A stretch of 64,000 nucleotides of DNA, from the NCBI GenBank assembly GCA_038316355.1, contig JBBQAO010000010.1:12222-76221 (forward strand), read 5' to 3'. This stretch comes from Ga0077527 sp038316355 (GTDB taxonomy: Bacteria > Pseudomonadota > Gammaproteobacteria > Burkholderiales > SG8-41). The notes beneath the pieces were generated by a model. That model made no database searches and was not told where the DNA came from. It saw only the letters and a list, made by a program, of their open reading frames with translations. Below are positions 7,388 to 17,447 of this stretch, one piece after another. A program made the translations under genes and the position numbers. Positions within the stretch are counted from its first letter, which is position 1, and each line of letters opens with the position of its first letter.

Positions 7388-10300
7388 TCAGTCGAAACGC
7401 AGGGTAAACAGGATGTCAGCCGCGTTTTCGGCGCCGGTTGTGCCCTGCAGGCGCCAGCGGTCGGAGAGCAGGTAGTCGATTTTCAGCAGGCTGCCCGCGG
7501 TGCCGCCCAAGGTCTGTTCCAGGCGTACGGTGATTTTCGAGGTGATGCGTTTGCCCAGCGCGAGCACGCCGAGAGTGCCATCATTACCCCGTCCGAATCC
7601 AACTTCGTCGAGCCCGACGCCTTCGGCGAGTCGCCGCTGCAGCGGCATGCCGCGGCTGCCCGCCATGCTCAGTGAGGCTGCCTGCAGCAGGGCGAGTTCG
7701 GCCTGGCTTGCATGCTGCGGATCGCGGCCCAGTGTCAGCCAGGCGAGGCGGTCGGAATCCGGCATGTCGGGTGTGGATACCAATCGCACGATCGGGCGCT
7801 GCAGCGAGCCGCCGACTTCGACGCCGACCTCAACGGCCTGCATCTTGCGCACGGCGCGCAGGTCGAGTGACGGGTTGCCGAGCGGCCCGGCAAACACCAG
7901 CGCGCCGCGTTCGATGTTCAACGGCTGTCCGAAGGCCGCGTATTCGCCGCGCACCGTGCGCACGGTGCCGGTTGCCGAGAAGGTGTCGCCGCGGGTGGTA
8001 ACGCGGAGGGTGCCGCCCAGCAGCGCATCCAGTCCGTAGCCGCGGACCGTAAAGCGGTCGTTGAGGTTGACGCCGACGTCAAGCTGTACCAGCAGTGGTG
8101 ATGTAGATTGCGGCGTGTGCTTTTTGTCCTTGATTTTTATGACCACATCGCTGCCCAGAACCGGCTTGCGTTCGGTGCCGAGATCGTAGCGGCCTTCGTC
8201 GACACGGAAATCTCCTTCCAGCGCAAGGCGGCGGTCGCGCAGTCCGGCACGGCCGCTGCCGCTGATGATTGTTGACAGTTGGGGGCTGGCAAAAATATGT
8301 GCGCGATCCGCGCGAGCGGTGATATCGAGGCTGCGCAGGCCACCGCCGATGTTGGCGTTGCCTTCGGCGGTGATCTTGCCTTTGCCGGCGTTGATGCGGA
8401 ATTCATCGATTTTCAGCAGCTTGCCATCAAGCGTTGCGCGCAGCCGGCCGTCGCGCAGATCCAGGCCGGGGCCCAGCGCGCGCAGCGCGATGCCGTCACC
8501 GGCAAGCGTGCCGGTCAGGCGCGGTTCGGCGACGGTGCCACCCAGTGTGGCCTGTCCCGCCAGACGTCCGGAAACGCGGTCAAGTTCCGGCAGAAAAATC
8601 CGCAGCCAGGCCAGTGTGCGCATTTCGGCTGCTGCATTACCCGCGAGTGCTGCGTCCCGCGGCAGCCGCCAGTTACCTTCGCGTTTGGCGACGCGAGTTT
8701 TTATGCGCGCTGTGGCAGTGCCCATGTTGGCGCTGTCAGCGTCGAATGCGACCTCGACGGCGTTGTCGGTGGCGGTGAGCGCGAGCGACAGCCGGCGCAG
8801 GTCCATCGCGGCGGTTTCATCACCGGTGATGGCGATGTCGCCTTGTTCGCGCTGCAATTCTGCGCTGCCGGAGAACGTGTCGCCCAGAGTCAGATTCCAG
8901 CGTCCGCCCAGTCGCAGGTTGCGGATTTCAACCGCAGTGTTGCGTGGCAGCAGTCTCAATGCGGCAATGCCGCGGAAACTGCCGCTGGTAGTGATGCGGC
9001 CGTTCCCGGCGCGTATGCTGGCCGGGCCGAAATCACCGTCCAGCACCGCGGCCCGCAGTTGTTCGATGATCAACTGATTGGAGCCGATCACAACACTGGC
9101 TGGCGCTGTCAGGCGCAATGGCCAGGGGCCGCGAGCTTCCAGTTGTTCGAGCAGGCCGGTCCAGCGCCATTGCGCATCGAGGCCGCCGCTGGCGCGCAGG
9201 CTTGCATCCGTGCCCTGGCCGCGCAGTGCCACGTTCAGGGTGTGGCGTGCACGCGTGCCGCTGTTGCGCAGTTCCAGTGTTTCGATACCGGTGTACGGGG
9301 TCTGCAATCCGGCGGCACGGGCTTCGATGTTTAAGGTGCCATCCGCACCCGGTGCGATGCTGCCTTGCGCCTCGAAGTTGGCAGCACGCCAGGTCCGCAG
9401 TGCCAGCCGTTGCGCGGCAAGCTTGAACTCGATGGCCGGCGCAGCCACGGTGCCGGCCAGGGATCCCTGGCCCTGCATGGCTCCGGCCAGAGCGGGATCC
9501 ACCACACGCAGGTCGGGCGCGTTGATCTCCCACTTCAAGCGATCCTGTGGCCGGCCATATTGGCCAGTGACGTTGATACGGTTGGGGCCGATGGCGGCGC
9601 TGGCCTCACCGGAAAACGGTCGCGCTGCGTTGCTGCTGAAGCGGGCATCGGCGCTGAGGGGTGCGTTGCGCAACACGCTGTTGGTGACAGACAACTGCAA
9701 CTGTGCCTGCCACGACGGTTGCAGCCGTCCGCTGGCCTTCATGTTGCCGTTGAGTTGTGCTGACGGCGCTTGCAGAAAACGCGAGGGGTCGAGCCGGGCG
9801 AAGGTGCCGGTCAGCGAAAATTCCTGTGCGGCAACCAGTGCCAGTTTTCCTGAAAAATCGATGTGTCCGTTCCCCGCCTGCAGTTGCGCGCGGTCGACGA
9901 ATATTGTGTTAGCTGTATGGCGCGCGGTGATATGCGCCTGCAGGCTGGCGCCTTGAATGACGGCATCGAGTTTTTGTTCCGTTTCATTGCCGGACAGCGT
10001 GGCTTTTCCGGCAATCACCACCGGCCTCAGTGCGCCATGGAGTTGCGATGGATCGATGTCCTGCAGCTTGAGGTTGAAACTGGCGATGCCGTCGCGCACG
10101 CTGCCGTTGCCGCGGACATGTCCTTTGCCGCGGGGCTGGAGATGGAGATTGCTGATGGCCCACTGCGATCCCGAGCCGGTAAAAGCAAGATCAGCTGCTG
10201 CCAGCGGCAATTGCCCGGCATCCAGAGGCCCGGGCTTGGCGTTGATCATATTCAGCGTGCCGCTCAGTACGTCATTCGCGGCAGATTGCGCTGCAGCTTC

Positions 10301-11119
10301 GATGCGGACGAGGGTGCGCGGCAGTTCGCTGTTCCAAGCGGCCAAATCCACGTTTTCTGCGTGTAGCGTCAGTTTCTCGAGAGGCGCAGCGGAAAATGGG
10401 TGCAGCAGCGCACTGGCCTGACCGTTGCCGCCAGTACTGTTGGTAGTGGCGACTGCCTGCAGGTTTTTCAGATTGCCGGAGAAGATTGTCGCGATGCTGA
10501 TCGTGTTCTGCCGTGGTCCGCTGCGTACCTGCAATTTTCCGTTGATGGTGAACGGCTGCGTTGCACCGGCATCAATGGTTGCGGATGCGGCCCAGCCCGC
10601 AACACGCAGGGCGAGCAATTGGAGAGCGTGAATTTTTTCTCCGCCGTGGTATTGGAGCTGGATGTCGGTGATGGCGGGCAGGGTGTTGATTACGAGGCGA
10701 CTGATGGTTGCGGATGCGATGGCGACGTTGAAGGGCAACGCCAGGCTGTCGGGTGGGGTTGCCGGTGTGGTGCTGGTGGATGTGTAGTGGATCCGTTCTG
10801 CAGTGGCCTGGCTGATGCGCAATTCCCTGAGCAGCAGCGACAATGGTTGCCAGCGCAGTATGATTTTTTCCGCTTCAAGCCGGGAATCTGCAGTGGTGAA
10901 CACCAGACTTTCGATGCGCAGTTCACCGGCGAGAGAGCCGTCGGCGCCGTGGATGACCAGCTTGCCGCCGCTTGCCAGTATCGCCTCCCGCATGGTCCAT
11001 TGCAGCGCCTGGGTGCTGCCGAGCCAGGCATAGGCGGCGACCAGCAACAGGCTGCACAGCAATGCGCTGACGATTGCGGCACGTTTGGCGTAACGAAGGA
11101 TGGCTGGGCGGCGGACCAT
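7388..11119 (-). CDS. tamB: TamB, translocation and assembly module inner-membrane component
   Basis: A 1243-residue AsmA-like/DUF490 protein that spans the periplasm and works with the Omp85 protein TamA in outer-membrane protein insertion and phospholipid transport. Residues about 11-32 form the single membrane anchor (AAIVSALLCSLLLVAAYAWL), followed by SGGKLVIHGADGSLAGELRIESL, typical of the TamB start. A long beta-rich repeat region leads to the conserved C-terminal domain ending in LQGTTGAENAADILFTLRFD. The ATG at 11119 comes one base after the tamA stop, which fixes the start; the frame is open upstream to 11500 only as an antisense-like extension inside tamA. Confidence 0.93.
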   Translation of the reverse strand: MVRRPAILRYAKRAAIVSALLCSLLLVAAYAWLGSTQALQWTMREAILASGGKLVIHGADGSLAGELRIESLVFTTADSRLEAEKIILRWQPLSLLLRELRISQATAERIHYTSTSTTPATPPDSLALPFNVAIASATISRLVINTLPAITDIQLQYHGGEKIHALQLLALRVAGWAASATIDAGATQPFTINGKLQVRSGPRQNTISIATIFSGNLKNLQAVATTNSTGGNGQASALLHPFSAAPLEKLTLHAENVDLAAWNSELPRTLVRIEAAAQSAANDVLSGTLNMINAKPGPLDAGQLPLAAADLAFTGSGSQWAISNLHLQPRGKGHVRGNGSVRDGIASFNLKLQDIDPSQLHGALRPVVIAGKATLSGNETEQKLDAVIQGASLQAHITARHTANTIFVDRAQLQAGNGHIDFSGKLALVAAQEFSLTGTFARLDPSRFLQAPSAQLNGNMKASGRLQPSWQAQLQLSVTNSVLRNAPLSADARFSSNAARPFSGEASAAIGPNRINVTGQYGRPQDRLKWEINAPDLRVVDPALAGAMQGQGSLAGTVAAPAIEFKLAAQRLALRTWRAANFEAQGSIAPGADGTLNIEARAAGLQTPYTGIETLELRNSGTRARHTLNVALRGQGTDASLRASGGLDAQWRWTGLLEQLEARGPWPLRLTAPASVVIGSNQLIIEQLRAAVLDGDFGPASIRAGNGRITTSGSFRGIAALRLLPRNTAVEIRNLRLGGRWNLTLGDTFSGSAELQREQGDIAITGDETAAMDLRRLSLALTATDNAVEVAFDADSANMGTATARIKTRVAKREGNWRLPRDAALAGNAAAEMRTLAWLRIFLPELDRVSGRLAGQATLGGTVAEPRLTGTLAGDGIALRALGPGLDLRDGRLRATLDGKLLKIDEFRINAGKGKITAEGNANIGGGLRSLDITARADRAHIFASPQLSTIISGSGRAGLRDRRLALEGDFRVDEGRYDLGTERKPVLGSDVVIKIKDKKHTPQSTSPLLVQLDVGVNLNDRFTVRGYGLDALLGGTLRVTTRGDTFSATGTVRTVRGEYAAFGQPLNIERGALVFAGPLGNPSLDLRAVRKMQAVEVGVEVGGSLQRPIVRLVSTPDMPDSDRLAWLTLGRDPQHASQAELALLQAASLSMAGSRGMPLQRRLAEGVGLDEVGFGRGNDGTLGVLALGKRITSKITVRLEQTLGGTAGSLLKIDYLLSDRWRLQGTTGAENAADILFTLRFD

Positions 11120-11120
11120 A

Positions 11121-12881
11121 TCAGAACCTAGCGCCCATGGTGAAGTGCAGGCGAAAATCGCCGGTTTCCTGCGCGCGTGCGATATCGAGGTTGATCGAAC
11201 CGGCTGCAGTGATCCAGCGCACACCGACACCGTAACCATAAACAGCCCGCAGCTTGCTGAACGAGTCCGCGGCATTACCGGCATCGACAAACAGCGCGCC
11301 GCCCCATTGCGGTGTGAAATCGTGCTGGTATTCAACGGTTGCCACGCCGAGGAATCGCCCGCCGACCGTGGAGGCGCCTTGGGTGACGCCCAGCGACTGG
11401 TAGGCGTAACCGCGGACTGTTTGGTCACCGCCGGTGCGGAACATGAATTCACTGGGAATGCCGTCACGGGCGTTTGCCCATACGGCACCGAATTCCCCAC
11501 GCAGGTGGAATCGGTCGGTGGCGCTGAACGGCAGGATGTAGAGGCCGCGGGTGTAACCGCGCAGGAACGAGCGTGTTGATAGCAGCGATTCCGATGCGCC
11601 GCCCAGTTGCAGGTTGATCATGTGGCCGCGCCTGGGGCGCAGCAGGTCATCCACCCGTCGCAGTGTCCACGAATAATTGAGCGTCAGTGCTTCGAGGTGG
11701 TCGACCGGTCCGGCTTCCAGTGATTGTTCCTCGACCTGGAACTTCAGCGCCCAGTCCTGTTCTTTTTCCGCCGAGCGCCACGAGCGTCGCGCGGTGACGC
11801 CGTCCACGCGGCTGACCAGGTTTTCGATATCACTGCGTTTGGTCTCGACGCCGACATGGTTGCGCCAGCCGCCGGGTTCGGGGGTGAGCGCGATGCCGGC
11901 CTCGAGCAATTGCTCCTTGGTGTCGAGCCGCAATCGCGCCCTGCCTTGCCAGCCGGGCTGGAAGGTATTGTTGTGCGTGAACGTAGCTTCGCTGCGGTAC
12001 AGGGTGTCGGTGCTGTAGCCGACGCCGAGATCGATTTTCTTTTCAGGATATTCAGTCACGCGTACTACTACCGGCGCTGCAGCGGCGTTTTCCGGATCGG
12101 GATTGACGGTGACCGAGACATTCTGGAAGTAACCGCTGGACTGCAGCAGAGTCTGGTAATACAGCAAGGCGTCAAAGCTGTAACGCTCGCCCTCGCGGAA
12201 GGATTTCAGGTTTTCGACACTGGTTTTTGGATAACGCTGGAGCCCGGAGATTTGCAGCGGGCCAAAGCGGAACAGCGGTCCGCTGTCGATGCTGACGGCA
12301 ATGTCGACATGCCCGGACTGTGGATCGACCTCCGCTGTGCTGGCGGTGATGCGCGCTGCGGGGTAACCCTTGAATACGAGTTCGCGCAGCAGCGCGTCCT
12401 TGGCATCATCCCAGGCGCTCTGGCGGAATCGCGATGCCGGCGGCAGGCGCCAGCGATTGACCAATTGTGCCGCGCCCGGATCTGCGGCTGGGTCGGTGGT
12501 GATGGCGCCGGTGACCTTGATGCCCGCGGCAGTGACGGCCGCAGCTTGTCCGGGAACCACGCGCAGGCGTACCAGACCGGCGGTCTGGTCGCCGGTGTTG
12601 CTGACTTCCACCTGCGGCGAAAAATAACCTTCGGTGGCCAGCAGTGCGCGGGCTTCGGCTGCGGTCCGTGCCACCAGCCGGTCGAGCAGCGCGGCATCCA
12701 CTTCGGCGTGGCCGCGATAGCGGTAGATGTCCAGGTATTTTTCGAGCAGCGGTCGCACCGCCTGTGGCGCATCGAGTTCAATACGCCAGGTATATCCCGC
12801 TTCCTGCGCAAAGGTCGCGGTCAGCCATCCGGACAGGATCAGCAGTGCGGTGATGCGGTATGTGGTACGACAGAACATCAT
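11121..12881 (-). CDS. tamA: TamA, Omp85-family outer-membrane assembly protein
   Basis: A 586-residue outer-membrane barrel protein with a signal peptide (ALLILSGWLTATFAQ), periplasmic POTRA domains to about residue 270, and a 16-strand-type barrel. In the barrel FRTGGDQTVRGYAYQ carries the Omp85 VRGY lid-loop motif, and the protein ends in a terminal aromatic (GARF), the usual beta-signal. With TamB it forms the translocation and assembly module. tamB follows immediately, and a truncated haemoglobin gene lies 55 bases upstream on the same strand. Confidence 0.93.
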   Translation of the reverse strand: MMFCRTTYRITALLILSGWLTATFAQEAGYTWRIELDAPQAVRPLLEKYLDIYRYRGHAEVDAALLDRLVARTAAEARALLATEGYFSPQVEVSNTGDQTAGLVRLRVVPGQAAAVTAAGIKVTGAITTDPAADPGAAQLVNRWRLPPASRFRQSAWDDAKDALLRELVFKGYPAARITASTAEVDPQSGHVDIAVSIDSGPLFRFGPLQISGLQRYPKTSVENLKSFREGERYSFDALLYYQTLLQSSGYFQNVSVTVNPDPENAAAAPVVVRVTEYPEKKIDLGVGYSTDTLYRSEATFTHNNTFQPGWQGRARLRLDTKEQLLEAGIALTPEPGGWRNHVGVETKRSDIENLVSRVDGVTARRSWRSAEKEQDWALKFQVEEQSLEAGPVDHLEALTLNYSWTLRRVDDLLRPRRGHMINLQLGGASESLLSTRSFLRGYTRGLYILPFSATDRFHLRGEFGAVWANARDGIPSEFMFRTGGDQTVRGYAYQSLGVTQGASTVGGRFLGVATVEYQHDFTPQWGGALFVDAGNAADSFSKLRAVYGYGVGVRWITAAGSINLDIARAQETGDFRLHFTMGARF

Positions 12882-12936
12882 TGCGGATCAGGGGGCAGGG
12901 ATGTCGCGGTTGTTCGGGATTGCGTGACAGCAGAGG

Positions 12937-13338
12937 TCAGCCTTCGCGATTGCGCATCCAGTCGGCAGTGCCGAAAAAGGCCTTGAGCAGCGCGTCACGC
13001 AGCGGTTCCGCCACGCCCGTATCTTCCATCGCCTGCAGCATGCAGGCAAGCCAGGCATCGCGCTCTGCGCTGCCGATGGCGAAAGGCAGGTGCCGCGCGC
13101 GCAGCATCGGATGGCCGTATTTTTCGACATACAGCGGCGGGCCACCGAGCCAGCCGGAGAGGAACAGGTGGAGTTTTTCCCGAGAACCCGAGAGATCCTG
13201 CGGGTGCAGCTTGCGGATGCCGTGGTATTCCGGCACCTCGTCCATCAGAGCATAGAATCGATCGACCAGGCGACGTACGCCACTGTCGCCACCGAGCAGT
13301 TCGTAAGGGGCGGGTTCGGTCGGGGTTTCAGCATTCAT
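12937..13338 (-). CDS. Group II truncated haemoglobin
   Basis: A 133-residue haem protein of the trHbO class. Visible features: Y29 in the B helix (RFYALMD) as likely distal ligand-stabilising tyrosine, KYGHPMLRARHLPF with H76 as proximal haem ligand, and W96 (RDAWLACM), the conserved G8 Trp of group II. Such proteins bind O2 or NO or act in redox protection. It is the first gene before tamA-tamB and probably co-transcribed. The ATG at 13338 is the first start giving the usual length. Confidence 0.92.
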   Translation of the reverse strand: MNAETPTEPAPYELLGGDSGVRRLVDRFYALMDEVPEYHGIRKLHPQDLSGSREKLHLFLSGWLGGPPLYVEKYGHPMLRARHLPFAIGSAERDAWLACMLQAMEDTGVAEPLRDALLKAFFGTADWMRNREG

Positions 13339-13420
13339 AAGGCGCGCGATTGTATCGCGCTTTGCTGTGCATCGCCGCCTTCAATGGGAATGTCGTGAAG
13401 TCAGATTTTAAAAAAATAAT

Positions 13421-13439
13421 AATAAAAACAATAAGTTAT
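13421..13439 (-). repeat. 19-base AT-rich intergenic motif, copy 1
   Basis: Reads ATAACTTATTGTTTTTATT toward the truncated haemoglobin gene, about 83 bases before its start. Member of a six-copy set with consensus ATAAGTAWTTGTTTTTATT. The rest of the 240-base gap (13339-13580) shows nothing coding. Confidence 0.6.
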
Positions 13440-13580
13440 ACCTAAATCGTCGTAGTGAGAAAAGGCGGGGCGGATTGTTTTGCGCAATGTTGCGTTCCGT
13501 CCGAAATCTCGAAAGAGCCCCGCTTTGCGCTCAGATAGCGCAGTTCCGCAATTGGCTGCTTGATGCGGCGAGTCCGTCAG

Positions 13581-14507
13581 TTAGCGCTTCAACGACACGG
13601 GTTCGCGTATCAAGCCAAATTCCAAACTTTGCTTGAACCATGCCTCCAGCGATTTCTGGAACTCGGGGGACAGGGCCAGTGGAATGTTTGCGGCATTGCT
13701 GACTTTGGTGAACTGAGGGTCTTCGTTGGATATCTGGCGCACGATCGCGGGGTCAAGTCGCAGGCGTTCGCCGAACCAGATGCTTGCCTGTTCGGGATTG
13801 CTGGCGGTCCAGAATACCGAATCCCGCAGCGCATTGAGATAACGTGCCTGTGCCTCGGGATTTTTTGCAAGGTAATCCGAGCGCATGATCGAAAGAAAAC
13901 GGAATGGCCATGTTTGCACGATTTTTGCGCCAAACTGCTGCTGGAGGCGCAGGACCTGCGGTTGTCGTATCAATATGGCTTCGGCGAAATTCTGGGACAA
14001 TGCCAGCAGCAACTCGTTCGGCGGCGTGTTCAGCAGTTTTACGTCTTTTGTCGGATCAATGCCTGCCGCGCGCAGGCTGCTCAGCAGATCCTGGTGGGAG
14101 TCCGTGCTGAAGGAAACGGCGATGCGTTTTCCCTTGAGGTCCGCCAATCCAGTGACCGTGCTGTCCCTGGGGACCATCAGGGAATGACTGGAGTAGCCTA
14201 GCTGCGCGACGACGACAGCCTTGCCGGGCTGTTTTGAAAGAAATGAGGTGATCGGCATCAGGCTCGTGATGACAGCATCAACGCTGCCCGCGGCAAGGGC
14301 CTCCATCATCGGCGGGCCATTCTGAAAAAATGCGAACTCTGCATCGAGCCCGTGTTTCTTGGCGATGCCGGCGCGTTCCATGACCGTCGGATAAATGCCG
14401 TTCATGCCCGACGGGAACGCGATGCGTATCTTGAGGTCGGATTGTGCAGCAGCGGGCAGGGTCGTCAGCGCAAGCAGCAGCGGAAAGAGGCGGGATGGCA
14501 GGTTCAT
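13581..14507 (-). CDS. NitT/TauT-type ABC transporter substrate-binding protein
   Basis: A 308-residue periplasmic binding protein with a signal peptide ending near LPAAAQ and the SsuA/THI5-like fold (DLKIRIAFPSGMNGIYPTVM; later LKGKRIAVSFSTDSHQDLLS). Members bind sulfonates, nitrate, pyrimidine precursors or small aromatic compounds; the ligand cannot be read from sequence. It is the last gene of the regulator-sulfotransferase-ATPase-permease cluster and completes the importer. Confidence 0.88.
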   Translation of the reverse strand: MNLPSRLFPLLLALTTLPAAAQSDLKIRIAFPSGMNGIYPTVMERAGIAKKHGLDAEFAFFQNGPPMMEALAAGSVDAVITSLMPITSFLSKQPGKAVVVAQLGYSSHSLMVPRDSTVTGLADLKGKRIAVSFSTDSHQDLLSSLRAAGIDPTKDVKLLNTPPNELLLALSQNFAEAILIRQPQVLRLQQQFGAKIVQTWPFRFLSIMRSDYLAKNPEAQARYLNALRDSVFWTASNPEQASIWFGERLRLDPAIVRQISNEDPQFTKVSNAANIPLALSPEFQKSLEAWFKQSLEFGLIREPVSLKR

Positions 14508-14544
14508 GATGTTCTCCTGGGTGAAGGGGAATGGGGCTGCGGGT

Positions 14545-15348
14545 TCAGCGCTGCTGCCAGGGCAGCACGAAGCGTTCGATCCATGCGAGACCGGCAGTCA
14601 TCGCCGAGCCAAGGATGCCGATGACCACCATGCCGACCAGCACGGCACTGGTTTCGAGATTGATGCGGTTGACCTGGATCATGTAGCCCAGCCCGGACTG
14701 GGCCGCGACGAGTTCAGCGGTGACCACGGCCATCCACGACTGGCCAAGGCCGATTTTGAGACCGGTCCAGATGTGCGGCAGCGCGGAAGGCAGAAAGATT
14801 CGCAACAGCAGCGCGTTGCGGCGGGCGCCCATGAACTTCGCGGCATGGATGTGACGCGGCTCGACGGCAAGTCCGCCGGCAAAGGAGTTCAGGAATATCG
14901 GGAAGAACGCGGCAAGTGCGGTGATGAAGTAGCTGGCTTCGTTTCCGATGCCGAACCAGAGTATTGCAATCGGTATCCAGGCGATGGGCGGGATGGGCCT
15001 TAACAAGGTCACGATAGGCAGCATCAACTGCCGCAGTACCATGAAATAAGACATCAACATCGCCAGTGGAACCGCGACCACTGAAGCGATGGTGAATCCG
15101 ATGAACACGCGCTGCAGGCTGGCCAGCACGTCATTCAGCAAAGTGCCGTCACCGACGAGGCGGGCAAAGGCCGACAGCGTGTTGCCGAATGAGGGCAGCA
15201 GCACCGGATTGGCCAGAGTGCCGGCGGCGATGTTCCAGACCAGGATGAACAGGCCGTAACTTGCGGCGAGCCACGCAAGCGATCCGGTAAGCCGCTGCAG
15301 ACGCGGCAGTGGACGGAAGGCGGGACGGGCGGCAGTGGATGTGGTCAT
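14545..15348 (-). CDS. ABC transporter permease, SsuC/TauC type
   Basis: A 267-residue inner-membrane permease with about six hydrophobic segments. The EAA-loop region (AVEPRHIHAAKFMGARRNALLLRIFLPSALPHIWTGLK) contacts the ATPase. It lies between the ATPase and binding-protein genes of a complete importer (19 and 37 bases to its neighbours), all on the minus strand. Confidence 0.9.
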   Translation of the reverse strand: MTTSTAARPAFRPLPRLQRLTGSLAWLAASYGLFILVWNIAAGTLANPVLLPSFGNTLSAFARLVGDGTLLNDVLASLQRVFIGFTIASVVAVPLAMLMSYFMVLRQLMLPIVTLLRPIPPIAWIPIAILWFGIGNEASYFITALAAFFPIFLNSFAGGLAVEPRHIHAAKFMGARRNALLLRIFLPSALPHIWTGLKIGLGQSWMAVVTAELVAAQSGLGYMIQVNRINLETSAVLVGMVVIGILGSAMTAGLAWIERFVLPWQQR

Positions 15349-15367
15349 GAGGCGGGTTCTCTGGTGA

Positions 15368-16237
15368 TCAACTGTTCTGGAAAACTTTGAGGGTTTCCTC
15401 GCGTATCAGGCTGAGAACGCGGCCGCGCAGCGCGGTGAAGCGCTCCGACAGCATCATTGCCGGCATGCGCGGCCGCGGCAGGTCAATGTCGATTTCCTCC
15501 TTCACCGCGCCAGGCTGGGTGCGCATCACGACGATGCGGTCGGAAAGAAAAATGGCCTCATCAACGTCGTGGGTGATGAACACGACGGTTGTGCGGAACT
15601 GCGCCCATATTTTCAGCAGTTCTTCCTGCATGATCGAACGTGTCTGTGCATCAAGGGCGCCGAAGGGTTCATCCATCAGCAGCACCGGCGGGTAAGTGGC
15701 CAGCGCTCGGGCAATCGCGACCCTCTGCTGCATGCCGCCGGACAGCATGACCGGATATGCACCGCCGAACCGTTCGAGGCCGACCAGGGCCAGGAAGGTG
15801 CGCGCAACGCCCTCGGGATTGGCGTGGCCGAGCATGCGCGGGCCGAAAGCAACGTTTTCCACGACGCGCATCCAGGGAAACAGCGAATGCTGTTGGAACA
15901 CGACGTTGCATGTCGGGTTGGGTTCGATGACCGGATTGCCGTCGATGCTCACGGCGCCGGCGGTGGGCCTCAGGATGCCGGCAATCAGGTTGAGCAGCGT
16001 CGACTTTCCGCAGCCCGATGGTCCGAGCAGGGATATGAACTCGCCGGGGCGGATCGCGAGGGAGATGTCGTCCAGTGCGGTCGTTTTGACGCCGTTGCTG
16101 TCAAACATCATGGATGCGCTGGATATCCGGATATCGCCCTGTTCGGCCGCGGGGGGCGCGCGCATCCCCCCGGCAGGTGCCTCGCCGGAATGCAGCATCG
16201 TGATGGTGGCGGCAGATTGCTGCTGGGGACGGGTCAT
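15368..16237 (-). CDS. ABC transporter ATP-binding protein, NitT/TauT type
   Basis: A 289-residue ATPase subunit. Walker A is GPSGCGKST, the signature is LSGGMQQRVAIARAL, Walker B is PVLLMDEPFGALD and the H-loop is VFITHDVDEA. About 50 residues precede the nucleotide-binding fold. The ATG at 16237 (MTRPQQQ) is taken as start because GGAG lies nine bases upstream and it begins just after the sulfotransferase stop; the open frame further upstream overlaps that gene. Powers the importer with the two following genes. Confidence 0.9.
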   Translation of the reverse strand: MTRPQQQSAATITMLHSGEAPAGGMRAPPAAEQGDIRISSASMMFDSNGVKTTALDDISLAIRPGEFISLLGPSGCGKSTLLNLIAGILRPTAGAVSIDGNPVIEPNPTCNVVFQQHSLFPWMRVVENVAFGPRMLGHANPEGVARTFLALVGLERFGGAYPVMLSGGMQQRVAIARALATYPPVLLMDEPFGALDAQTRSIMQEELLKIWAQFRTTVVFITHDVDEAIFLSDRIVVMRTQPGAVKEEIDIDLPRPRMPAMMLSERFTALRGRVLSLIREETLKVFQNS

Positions 16238-16257
16238 GATGTCCGGCTCCACGTTGA

Positions 16258-17412
16258 TCAGAGTACGACGTCGCGCGCCACATACTGGCGTTTGACCGAC
16301 AGGTATTCCTTCCACGCACGCGGAGCACGGTAGCCGGCAATTTCCTCCTCCATCGGATGTCCGATCGGGAAACGCTGCGGTACGTCTGCGTCCGACCACA
16401 GGCCCGCGCGCTTTCGTGCTTCGCGCTGGTCGACCAGCCAATCGTTATAGCTCTCGTGCACGATGTGGCCGTCAGGCGCGTCCAGCACAGCGGCGCGGGT
16501 GCGGGCGTCGCGTTCGAGGTACAGTGCGCGCTCTGCGGCTGACAGTGCTGCTGGCGTCACGCCGAGTTCATAACCGGCCTCGACCAGATTGTCACCGGCA
16601 ATGGCGGCGAAGACTTCCTGTTCAGTGACGGAGAGTTCCCGCTTGTAGCGGCCAATCCACTGGGTGCTTACCGGCTGGCCGAGCGGGGCGTGGTCGCGCG
16701 TCTGGCCGCGACGTCTCGCAATTACGGTCTGGTGGAACTCCAGCATGTCAGGCGAATAGGCTTCGCCGAGGAATTGGCAGACCCGCTGCAAAACCGTGCC
16801 AGCGCCGGCGGCGAGATCTTCGTAACGTAGATCCAGCCACTGCGACGCATCGAGTTTCTCGCGCCACGGTTTAACGGTGTTCTGGCAAAGGTTCCATATT
16901 TCGGCGGCTGCGTAGATATTGGTCGGTCCGAAGGCGGAGCGGATGTATTCGGCGCTCGCGTCACGGCCGTCGCGTGTCATGAAAATGAATTGGGCGTTCG
17001 GAAAATCCCTGAGGATGTCGCCGATATAGAACAGGTTGTGCGGCGTCTTTTCTCCCCATCGCGGTTTTCCCATGGTTTTGGCGTAACGCTCGAACATTGC
17101 GCAGTAGACGCCGGAAAAACTTTTTTCACGGAGGGTGGCGAGTATTTCATCGACGATGGTGGCGGGGTTGACCGGCATGTCCCAGAACGGGGTTTTCAGG
17201 CCGAACACCATTTCGTCAGCCAGAGTGCGCAGGTTTTCCGGTTTGCTCAGGTCGCCGTAGGTGTGCAGGTAGGGCTTGAAGCGGGGGTAATACCAAGCCA
17301 CTTCAGGCACCGCGATGCGTGGATGGTTACCCAGCATCGCCATCAGCAATGTGGTGCCGGATCGTTCCGAGCCGATCATGATGATGGGGCGTTCGGGGAG
17401 GGTGATGCTCAT
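16258..17412 (-). CDS. Sulfotransferase family protein
   Basis: A 384-residue protein with the PAPS-binding motifs of sulfotransferases: SERSGTT (15-21) as the 5'-phosphosulfate loop and FMTRDGRDASAEYIRSA as the 3'-phosphate motif. It would transfer sulfate from PAPS to an unknown acceptor. The start at 17412 is preceded by GGAG at eight bases; the frame upstream to 17646 runs into the regulator gene. Its place between a GntR regulator and an ABC importer of the sulfonate/nitrate type is unusual and suggests that the imported compound is either sulfated or otherwise linked to sulfur metabolism (inference). Confidence 0.87.
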   Translation of the reverse strand: MSITLPERPIIMIGSERSGTTLLMAMLGNHPRIAVPEVAWYYPRFKPYLHTYGDLSKPENLRTLADEMVFGLKTPFWDMPVNPATIVDEILATLREKSFSGVYCAMFERYAKTMGKPRWGEKTPHNLFYIGDILRDFPNAQFIFMTRDGRDASAEYIRSAFGPTNIYAAAEIWNLCQNTVKPWREKLDASQWLDLRYEDLAAGAGTVLQRVCQFLGEAYSPDMLEFHQTVIARRRGQTRDHAPLGQPVSTQWIGRYKRELSVTEQEVFAAIAGDNLVEAGYELGVTPAALSAAERALYLERDARTRAAVLDAPDGHIVHESYNDWLVDQREARKRAGLWSDADVPQRFPIGHPMEEEIAGYRAPRAWKEYLSVKRQYVARDVVL

Positions 17413-17447
17413 GCTGGAGGCTCCTGAGGGGGTTGGTGGATTTTGTG